NCBI GenBank assembly: GCA_036571765.1
Contig: BROE01000019.1
Span: forward strand, 5,333,824 to 5,397,823
Direction of reading: 5' to 3'
Length of the DNA stretch: 64,000 bases
Origin: Plecoglossus altivelis
Taxonomy: Eukaryota; Chordata; Actinopteri; Osmeriformes; Plecoglossidae
Part shown: piece by piece, positions 54,501 to 64,000 of the stretch
How the letters are laid out: every line of letters starts with the position of its first letter
How positions within the stretch are numbered: the stretch's first letter is position 1
Notes under the pieces: generated by a model
Databases searched by the model: none
Told to the model about the DNA's origin: nothing
What the model saw: the letters and a program-made list of their open reading frames with translations, nothing else
Position numbers and translations under genes: made by a program

Positions 54501-57500
54501 AAGGAGCAAATCTCTAGGCTGTGGCTGTTGTCCATCGCCTCTGGCACTTTCAGACACCTGTCTGAAAATCACCTTCACAATATTACTGTTAAAAGCATTA
54601 CATACCAGTTCAACAAAGCAAAATCACTGCACAGAAATTAAAAAGTATTTTTGTCTTTTTAACACGAACTGTGCCTTTTGAATGAACTGTATCATTATCA
54701 CATAATCAAAATTTAACATATGAATCACCTCAAATCATTAAGTATTGCAATTAGGTATTCCTGATTGTAATTATCTATAATGACCCTATCATCTGGCTCT
54801 TTGAAATGTCTCAGAATGAAAGCATGACATTTGGCTACTTAACTAAATGAATTAGATGGGACCACCATTTTTCTGAATGAGTTAGTAGTTGGGTTCTTAG
54901 GTAACCAACTCAGAAAACAGAGCAGAATTGTCTGCTGCCATCGGAACCAAGCCCAGCTTCCTGCTGGCTGTCGCACCTCTGTGGCATGTTTATCTCTATA
55001 GAGATGAGAGGCCTGTGTGATAAACTGAGAACAACTCCAGAGTTAGGAAATACTCATGCAGTAGGACATTTACATTTACAGCACCTTAATAGAATCTAGA
55101 ACCTAGATGGTCCTGGAATATTGTTGTAATTTTTTAATCTAGTCCGCCGGCAAATTACATTGAGATATAATTTGTAATACAAGTAATATTGTAGACTTTT
55201 GACTGAGTAAATTACATAATGTGTGTTTACCAGTAAACAATTTATTTCCCTTCTGTTATCCTTGAAGTACATCAGATATCTACGTTACATTTCTATGTGT
55301 AGAACCGTTCTCAAAACCTTCAGCATAACCTTCCAAAATAAGCACCCGTATTGACAATGTGAGCTGGAGCTAGATGGATGGTTGGTAGGTGGGGGTGAAA
55401 GGGACCTTGACATTGTCCTCCACTCTAGCATGTCCTCTTCGCTCCTGGCTCGAGCGAGTCTGACACCCCTGTGGTGACACACTCTGCTCCCAATCTGTGT
55501 AACCAGACCTGCTGGAGCATTAGCTTCCACGGCAGGCTACAAGGAGGAGAACTATCTAAGGCTAATCATGTTAGCTCTGAATCACTAGCCTCCACTGTGC
55601 GCTCACTGCCCTACATTACATGTGATGGTAGAGCAACCTGTACCAGGTTGCACCATACTGGGCAGTTTGTTCCTCCCCACCTGGTGTTGGGATGATGCTG
55701 ATGGATTTGCGGGGAGCGCAGATCTGGAACAATGGACAGATAATGTATGGCACAAGCTATTCATGTTTACAAGCAGCTGTTGGCCTCGGAGCTCTCTTGT
55801 GTTTGTATCACAGTGCCAAATCTAACAATAGGATGACAGAGAAACCAAAGCAAAGAAAAAACTTGTCGGGGGGAATGAAATCATTACACAGCAGAAACAC
55901 CATCGCAATCGAATATGCATCGAATATGCATCGAATATGTGTTTTCAAGAAGAATCGATAACGAATGCATTCGCAAGTTAGCAGTGTTTTTTATTTCAAC
56001 TTCTCCCTGACAAAGTGACAGATATCATCGCACCAGCATTCTGGAGCAAGGAAGCTACCCCAGCTCAGGCTGACTATCCAGGTAGGACCTGTGGGTGCCT
56101 GTAGGCAAGGAGGACGTCTTTGTCGGCAGAAGAATACCCACATTCTTGAGGCTGGATTGCTACCATGCTGTGGGAGGTCTCAATCATCCAGGCACCAACG
56201 GACCGAAATCAAACAGTGTCTGAGATAAGATCATAGAGCTGAAAGCAGAATTGGGGAGAGGAGTGGAGAGCCACTGGTGCCTTCACCTGACCTTTTTCTT
56301 TTAAAGGAAGTAGATAACCTTGTTTGGAATGTCCTTGTTGAGTGCAAACTGTAACCATAGCAAACAGAGATACAGACAAGGCTGGGTGCTTTCAGCAGGA
56401 GTTGTGCCTAGAAACATGGACTACCTGAGGGTTTCTAATCCCACAACACACACGCATTGTAAGTTCCCTGCGTTATTCATTGATAGTGCCGTGTTACGAA
56501 ATACAGAATGCGTCATTAAATGGAATCTCGGAAATGATTATTTTGCATCTTATCAGTCCATTGTTTAAGGTTTTATTCCTGCTTTTCAAACATTCCAAAT
56601 CTCTGCTCGATTTGGTTTCATCCATCTTTTCATTAACGTTCTCTCCTTTAGTTTTCATCAATATCATGTGACATTCGTGGGTTACTCGTCTTTCCAGTTC
56701 TTCACTTCATGTCATTTGTGGACAAGTCAACTTGGAAAACGAACCAAACTGCAGATCATCTAGACGGACACCTGTCTCCTCGTAAAGCAATCTCTCTGTG
56801 TGTTAATTGTGTTTGACCGTTAAACCCTCCCTGTCACCCCCTCCCTCTATGTTTGCTCTCCACTGACATGACAGTGCAAGAGACAGATGGGAATCTCTGA
56901 TACAGCTGAAGGCGGGAACGAGGGGAGAGGACAGAGGGGGAAAAGGTGGTCTGAAAGAGTAAAGGGTCCAATGGCTTTGAGATTAAAAAAAGAAATGTCA
57001 GCGTGGAAAGAACCCTTCCTGCCTGCTCTCTCAGTCCTAAGGCAGAGGGGATTTGGGATGAGGAATGAGCTTTGGTTCACTTCAAAGAATTTTTCTCATT
57101 TGCTCAGATTCGTCCCTTTCTGCTCCGCAGAATAGACCTTACTGCACCTCGTCCCCAAGGGACTAGCCTGCACATTTCACATTTGCACTCGACTTTAAAT
57201 CCACTGGCCCAGATAGGGGCCACAAGCTTGTGTTCGCACAGTTGCTGGTTATTCTTGTTCTTGTGTCCAGTGATGAGTGTTTTTTCCCCCTGCAGCTGAA
57301 CAAACACACTTACTGTAGATCACACTGTGTGATGAAAACCAGGATGTGTCCTAGGCTACCTGTTAATCCTATTTGTCAGTCAGAGTGTTCCCATAATATT
57401 GGAGTCTGATGGACATTAGGTGGAAAATCGCATCCCCATTGAAGACACACACCGGCCATTGAAGACGCACACCAAAGAAGAATCGTTCCTCTCAACCTGA

Positions 57501-58199
57501 ACAAAAACTGAACACATTGTTCCCAGCCTGAGCTATTGTTCCATGTTTTGCCCGAACCACCTCAGAAGGAAGACTATTCTCCAGTTCAGCCCTATAGCTG
57601 GAGTTTTTCCCTCCACTTGTAACCCTATCTCCCCGTGCGCTGTGTCTCCGGTCTGGGCTGTGATGTATGGAGGGAGACCGGAGTCTGCAGGACAGCTGGG
57701 GTGGCAGGCTCCGCCGAGGCCCCTCTCTCCTGCAGCTGTTAGCGTAGCTGACAGTCGAGTGATGAAAACAGCAGAGGTTGTTAACGATCCACGAACAGAG
57801 ATGGCCTAAAGACACACCAGTCTCAGAACGGGAGTACTAAACCTAGTGTGGTTCCGAAGGCCCCTAGGTTGATATTGTAGTCATGCTTATTTATTGACTT
57901 GCATTATATTATAAGATTTGCCACAGACAGCACTGCATTAAGAAAATTAGAGCGAGAAAATATGATGGTATATTGAGTATTATATTCTCCTACACATGGG
58001 CCCATGATTAATAGCCAGTTCCTTAATAAAGGTTTATTGTTGTCATGCTTTACTAGTGCCTTCCCAGTAGTTGAGCACCTTCAACATAAAGAGATTCTAC
58101 AGTTGCATCCAACCAATTAACTTAATTGTTATATATTCTTTTGATTATGTTGTGATGGCGAATTTAATAAAAACGCGAGGATGGAATTTGAAGACCCCA
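51521..58199. other. intergenic region, rnf26 to the signal-peptide exon
   Basis: About 6.7 kb of AT-rich, largely unique DNA. It contains a small gaatatgcatc triplicate at 55909-55940 and otherwise short scattered frames without family similarity. I see no gene on either strand. Confidence 0.6.
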
Positions 58200-58227
58200 A
58201 AAATGTGCTTCCATTCTCTTTTTGCAG

Positions 58228-58463
58228 ACAGTCGGCTATACGACAGCCTGAGCTCTATCTGCAACACGACTCCCCCTCTCCCCCTCCTCCCCATACCGCC
58301 CTCGCGCTTCTCAGCCCTATCAAACAACCTCGCTCCCATTCCAAGTGCGCCGACCACAATTGCGATTCATTCTAGGACAGTTAAGACGGTTGAAACAACA
58401 TGGCTTTCCCAAAGAACTCCTCTAAATTGGTGGCTCTTATCATTATTTCCCTCAGCTGGAAAG
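58228..58463 (+). CDS. signal-peptide first exon of an unidentified secreted or membrane protein (partial)
   Basis: ATG at 58400 opens 21 codons, MAFPKNSSKLVALIIISLSW plus Lys, then GGAAAG|GTGAGTG, a strong donor leaving phase 1. A short basic start followed by a hydrophobic core (LVALIIISLSW) is a signal peptide, and a phase-1 junction after it is the usual layout of Ig-superfamily genes. Sequence upstream (about 58211-58227) resembles a splice acceptor (ttctctttttgcag), so the exon may carry 172 bp of 5'UTR. In human, MCAM is next to RNF26 on chromosome 11, making mcam the first candidate, but 21 residues cannot identify a gene. The rest lies right of the window. Confidence 0.4.
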
Positions 58464-59367
58464 GTGAGTGCGACAAATAGCATGTAGTATTCACGGTGTT
58501 TATTTAGCTTTTAGAAACTTTGGAAAGTGGTTGAGGACGATTGGTAGCTGTAGTCTACAAAAGGGTTTGAATGGGATGCACTGACTCCGTATGCACTGCT
58601 TGGAAAGGATGCTGAGATAAAAACCAGTTTGTAGATTGTAGATAACTATTTTACCGATACATGCGCATTAAGCAATACAAAGAGTTCCCATTGTTGGTAA
58701 GCAACTTGTTTGAAACATCTGAAACTTGGAAAACGCATATCAAATAAGTAGAATCGAATGTTGTTTTCTTGTGGAGGAGCAAGTGCGAACATGTGCAGGG
58801 ATGAAGCTGCTTTGGAAACGTGTGGTGAAATTAAAAGATCATTCTTATTCACTACGAAAAATGTTTTTACGAATATAAGTATTCAGTGGTCTTTATTTAT
58901 TCAGTCTTTTTGCGAATTTGGTTCTTTAAAATAATGTAATGAAGTGTGAAGTCATTTTGGAAATCAACAAAAGTGTCCACGAGCATGAAGGATTTGTCGA
59001 TTACTTCATCCATTGACGAATTTCAAGCATAAACTTTCAATAATTTTTGTTGCCATGTTATCCTATATCAAATATCTGTAACATATACAAATTCAGAAAC
59101 AACCAATTATGTCATAGTTTCATAATGAAATCATGCGTCATGTTGTCATTCGACTGCATGTCCAGGACCTAGGGACTTTTGTAGCAGGGGGAATACAAAG
59201 GCTCTGGTGTTTGTGCACTTCGATAAAATCACTTTTGGATATCCAATAAACAAAAATGCGTTCAGTCATACAGGAATTGACCCAACAGTTGCAACTGTGT
59301 CAGGTAATCAACCCTATGTTTATTCAGTCAGTAAATCATATCATTCCCATCTGACACTTTGAATATT

Positions 59368-59415
<48 letters not shown>

Positions 59416-62400
59416 TGTGAGGGGGGGCATGTTTGTGTGTGCTCAGGGATGCAAGGGGTGTGGCCAAGTGCTGCCAATATTATGTCCAGCCCCCTTCAGA
59501 GTTTTTTTTCTGTGTGACCTTTTTATGCTTTGACCCTGCTGGTCACCATGCGCCAACAACCTTTCCTCCCCACCCACTAAATCCTCCCCTCATAGCATCT
59601 AACTCGACACCCTGTTCCCTTCTACACCTCCTGAATCCCATGCGGCCCTCCCCTTCCCCTCCTTCCTTTCCCCACCCCCTTTATCTACCACTTCACAAGG
59701 ACAACACTCACTCTGCACCAATCTTATCCCTCCTTTTTTTGCTATCTCTGTTTGCTACCTCTTTTTAACCTCGTCTTAATTGGGTCACCCCCACCTAATC
59801 CTTGCTTCCCCCTCTGCTCCAGGAAGGGAGTAAAGCTGTCTGTTTTAGGATTATTGACCAGAGATGGAGATCTTGAACCTCTAAGGAGCTAATAAATCGA
59901 GACTGTTTTGGGGCAGATTCCCTGTCTATACTAATGCATCGAAATTGTACTTATCTGAAATACTGATATTTTATTAGGAAAAGACTTTGTACATATTCAC
60001 AGTCCTCATCTTTGACAAGTTTGAAAGGTTCAAATGTGCGATAACATTCAATATGGAACCTGAGTAGCGTGTTCTCGGTAGGTTCGTATTTAAAATGATC
60101 TTTGAAACGTGAAAGATGTTTTGAACCGTGTATTCATTTTGGTCGGCCTCATTCGAGTCTAGTCTTTCCTTCACTCCTCTTATCTGCTGTTAGTGAAGAG
60201 CGGGAGCGCTCCTAGAATTTGGAATCAGGCTCCTGAGGTTTGACATTTTCTAATGATGTTCCGACTGGCAAACCAGTCCAAAAGGAAATCGAAATAAGAG
60301 CCAAACATGGTGCAAACAGGATGCCCTTTCACTGAATTAAGGCAGTTATTTTTAGGAATGCATTATCTATAATGTTCCTTTTTCATTTGGCCCTACTATG
60401 AATTGGTTCTAATAATAATTCATAGTTAATTCCGCTGAACAACATAATGGACCCATGTGTTCGATGATGAACTCAACTGACCTAGAGACCGAAAATGAAG
60501 GTTATCTGGAAGAAAGCTTAAGAGCCTATAAAAAAGACTGAAATGAAAGGAAAATGATAAAACAAAACGTTTCTTATAAGACAAATGATGGAGTTGGCTG
60601 TGAGTCTGGAATGGTCTCGTGGGAGAGACCCGCAGTCTCCTGTAACCACATTGCTAACGCTGTGCTTTTACAGAAGACAGGAGTCCTCCCTAAAACACCA
60701 TTTGCGGAGACAGATCGCACACTGTTCTTGATGATTCTAAACATTCAAGACAGTAATACACAGCTGCTAGATACATTCTGACGTGGACATCGAGATAAGA
60801 CATAGTGCCATAAACCATGGCCCCTGGCTGAGAGATTGACCTGTCACTTGCTGATGGGGCATCACTGCATGCTCATTAGGGCCTTAATGTAATCGAATGA
60901 TAATCAGCAGTTGTGTCTCACAATGTAGTGTAATGTTATCTCACACATCCAACAGGGGGCAGCGTGGCGGTAATTCATACGGGACGGTCTATTAAGAGCA
61001 TAAACAGCCTTAATCCTAAGAGAAACCTTTGCTGACATCTGTTAAATGCTGTGGAGGAGTTATTAGTGCTGAAGTGCTGTCTTACACTGATTCATATGGG
61101 AGAACCTTAAAAGCTTGTTTTTTCGGAGCCAAGTAAGAACAATGGCCATTTCCAGCCAGGCACTTCTCAGTGTATACACTGAAAACATACAGGACTCAGA
61201 AATCCATACCTTTCGCAACTTTTCCTTTCTGTTCTCCACGTCTGCCTTGGTAATGTAAGCGGGCAGCTGTGAGACCGGGGTGGATTCGCCTCTGTGATGA
61301 TCTCAAGGCAGCTGGGAAGTGTACAGCTGTGTATTCAGATTGTCCACACTGCATTACTGCATTAGACTGAGTGACAGCCTGCCACTGCAGGCACACACAC
61401 ACACACACACACACAGACTGACCCTTTGTGTTCCATTTGAGAAAGTGGGCTAACTTGACCTACCTTTATTAGAAATGTGCCTTTTGACAGCACCAATGCC
61501 AATTTTGGGAGTGATGAAGTCAGACACCGATACCGGGAAAAGCAACGGTGGCTTTCTGAATGTCAAAGAAACAAAGTCGTTATCAAGCGATTGACTCACA
61601 GTCCACAGTCATGACATCTGTGCTCAAACTCAGACAGCCACAGCATCTTGCTCTGGAGACTCAGTATTCAAGGCCAGAGAGGCAGGTCGTTAGGCTCCGG
61701 ACCTTGCTGTGCTAAGCCTTGAGTAGTGATGAGGTGAGACAGAACCATGGGGTGCTGACTGAAACACCATGAAGCTCAGCCCCACCCCCCCACCATACCC
61801 CAACCACCATCCCCCCCCCACCCCTACACGCCATTTGAAGTTGCCCACTGAAGGGTGGACCAAAACAATGAGCAGAGGCATCTGAAAGCCCCAGGTTGCA
61901 CCACCTGGGCTTTGATCCCAAGGTGGAGTGGAGCGGTAATCTGAGGTGTCTCCGACCTGCAGACCGGGAGACAGGATGTCTAGAGACGACCGATTGGAGG
62001 TGACAAGACAGAGTTTGGTCTAGATTAGAACGTACCACATCCGGTTTATCCTATGTCAATAACAAAGCCAACCCGTTTATTTGACAACACAATTGTTTTA
62101 CATTTGTGCTTGCTTGTCTTTACTACGCTCTGTAGAGTAAAGCCACAATAAATCAGAGATAAAGGCTTGCCGTCTCGCTGGCTTGGGATGAACAGGCAAC
62201 CACCATGCTCTGAGCTGCTGGCCTACAAGGGCTTTGCCATGCATGCAGTGTCTCTAGGCTGTGGATTATTGATCTTAGTATGGGATTTCATATTGAACAG
62301 CTGCCCTTTATGAAGTGGGTAGACTTATCCTTGTTGTTTTTGGAGGGAAATTTCTCAGCATTGACTATGTGTAGATGGGGGGGGGGTAGGCAAGAAAAAT

Positions 62401-63680
62401 ACTACAATTTCTTTTAAACCTTTTCTGTTTCAGACACCTTTTTCATCCAAATGGAATGTTTAAGAGTGTGAGTTTAGCTTCAGACTAGCTGGCCTTGTGC
62501 TTTCTGTGAGTTGTTGGGGATGGTTATTTATCAAAGTCAGACAGAAAGGCTAACTGTGGTAATTGGCCGTGAGAGTGAATAACAACCATCCGAGTGCATC
62601 CAGGGGGGTGAAGAATTTATCGTGGACCGATGCCAAAAAGTACTGAAGTCTTTCAGGGCAAATCTAGCACTATGTAGAAAACCACACAAAGGTTGCAGTC
62701 CTTGCCAAAAATGTGATTTTCCTCTTTTTTTTTTCGAGGATGGGCTGTAAGGAATCAATTATTTGGACTTTCGCACCTTTCTTGTTATCAGTGGGGAATC
62801 TGTTTTACGAAGATGCAACCATGTATCCATATGGCACTTGAATTCAGAATGCTGTTGATAGAGTACAAATATACTAAGCTTTCATGGCCTAGTAGGCTGC
62901 AGTCTGACTGACCATTCCTTCTCTTGACCACAGATTGGTTGATTACATTAGTATACTATGTACATTAATCTCATCAAGCAAATGATCATGATGAACCTAA
63001 AACCATCATTTCCAAGAATGACTTTGTGTATTGAAGCGCAGTGTTGAGCCTCAGCTCTCACTAGGCAGTATTGGCCCATCTGTACTTCATGTCCCCTTAT
63101 ATTGGGAGTGTCCATCTGTGGGACACATGGCCCTCTCTTGGGCCAGGCTCCCAGCTCTGGCACCCATCCCGACACTACCAAACGGACTCAGAGAAACCTC
63201 TCTGATGTCGCCTTCCCTGCGCCTCCCTTTCCTCTTTCTGCCTTTGTCCCTGATCTCTCTCCCTGTACCACTGCAAACACCATTCAGCCACCAACAGCTG
63301 CATACACCTGGCACCCAGTTCACAGGCAGGACAAGGCAGGTTTTTTGGGGGTGGATTTGGAGAGAAGGGGGGGGCCGCTGCTCATGTTACACAGAAATAA
63401 TACACCACAATGGTCTTCTCCTCAGCCCCCCCCTCTCTCTCAAACCAACCCTTCATTCTCATTCTTCTCAGTCAGGAATCCTTCCTCCCACACCTCTCAC
63501 CCCCCCCCCAGTTTCCTTGTTGCCCACCTTCCTCCATCCCCCCTCTTCTTTGTTTGGCTGGTGTCCCTGGAGGATACAGCCTCCGGCTGCCAGGCGTCCA
63601 TGTATCTGTTGCTGTAGTAAACAATATTGATTTGCATAAAAATACCAACACCAGAGGAGCAACTGTTGGGAATTTGAAGA
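58464..63680 (+). other. intron of the signal-peptide gene or intergenic DNA
   Basis: 5.2 kb without a recognisable exon. It contains (GT)n at 59368-59414, a C-rich stretch at 59560-59700, (CA)n at 61391-61416 and C-rich runs at 61783-61826 and 63426-63520. Long overlapping Pro/Ser/Leu-rich frames at 63031-63630 reflect composition only. Confidence 0.55.
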
Positions 63681-64000
63681 TTCAGAGATGGATGCTGTAG
63701 GATGGAAAGACTCAGAGATGGATGCTGTAGGATGGAAAGTTTCAGAGATGGATGCTGTAGGATGGAAAGACTCAGAGATGGATGCTGTAGGATGGAAAGA
63801 CTCAGAGATGGATGCTGTAGGATGAAATGACTCAGAGATGGATGCTGTAGGATGGAAGGTTTTAAAGATGTATGCTGTAGGATGGAAAGACTCAGAGATG
63901 GATGCTGTAAGATGAAATGACTCAGAGATGGATGCTGTAGGATGGAAAGACTCAGAGATGGATGCTGTAGGATGAAATGACTCAGAGATGGATGCTGTAG
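63681..64000. repeat. 30-bp minisatellite running off the right edge
   Basis: Ten full copies and 20 bases of an eleventh of a 30-bp unit (ctcagagatggatgctgtag followed by gatggaaaga). Variants at the last ten bases (gatgaaatga, gatggaaggt) recur in a pattern. There are no spacers between units. Full length is unknown. Confidence 0.96.

Noticed and set aside
58071..58487. 138-codon plus-strand frame overlapping the signal-peptide exon
   Set aside because: It runs through the acceptor-like site and donor in a different frame from the signal peptide. Composition is unremarkable, with no family match.
63031..63630. Two overlapping plus-strand frames of 199 and 171 codons
   Set aside because: Overlapping, Pro/Ser/Leu-rich, in C-rich DNA. 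No splice logic, no domain, and no reason to prefer one frame.
63681..64000. Possible CRISPR-like array
   Set aside because: Units of 30 bp are contiguous with no unique spacers, in a vertebrate genome: a minisatellite.

Overview
The window is nuclear DNA from a ray-finned, almost certainly teleost, fish. The evidence is split eukaryotic genes with GT-AG introns, vertebrate-type proteins (Tiam1, Cu/Zn superoxide dismutase, Mis12, Rnf26), and an extreme density of (CA)n, (GA)n and poly-C/poly-G microsatellites typical of teleost introns. I see no bacterial, plasmid, viral or CRISPR features. One assembly gap of Ns lies at 20494-21165.

Layout. (1) 1-11096, minus strand: nine coding exons for the N-terminal half of tiam1, a Rac-specific guanine-nucleotide exchange factor. 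They read from the start Met at 10726 to an exon ending at 1415, and join in frame to a 766-residue N-terminal portion containing the N-terminal PH, coiled-coil and Ex segments. The RBD, PDZ, DH and second PH exons lie to the left, outside the window. A well-formed probable 5'-untranslated exon sits at 11000-11096. (2) About 11.1-37.7 kb: no convincing protein gene. This is probably the 5' intron and promoter territory of tiam1, packed with microsatellites, purine or pyrimidine tracts, a 28-bp minisatellite, a tRNA-derived SINE-like piece and the N gap. (3) 38.7-41.7 kb, minus strand: complete sod1, five exons, 154 residues, all metal ligands and the disulfide cysteines present. (4) 42.2-43.7 kb, plus strand: complete mis12, two coding exons, 233 residues, head-to-head with sod1 across a 578-bp gap. 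(5) 49.6-51.4 kb, minus strand: complete rnf26, one coding exon, 462 residues, with a likely 5'UTR exon. (6) 58.2-58.5 kb, plus strand: a probable signal-peptide first exon ending in phase 1, the start of a secreted or membrane (possibly Ig-family) gene that continues to the right. (7) 63.68-64.0 kb: a 30-bp minisatellite running off the edge.

The genes do not form a pathway: Rac activation at membranes (Tiam1), superoxide removal (Sod1), kinetochore assembly (Mis12) and ER-membrane ubiquitin ligation (Rnf26). The main interest is in arrangement and transcript structure: a possible shared sod1/mis12 promoter, gene order and orientation that differ from human, a Gly/Arg-rich insertion in Tiam1 next to its YENF motif, G-run-rich sequence beside two tiam1 5' splice sites, and a uORF in the probable tiam1 leader. 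I found no clear new biological system. Exon limits come from hand reading of splice signals, frame continuity and family knowledge; no database search was run.
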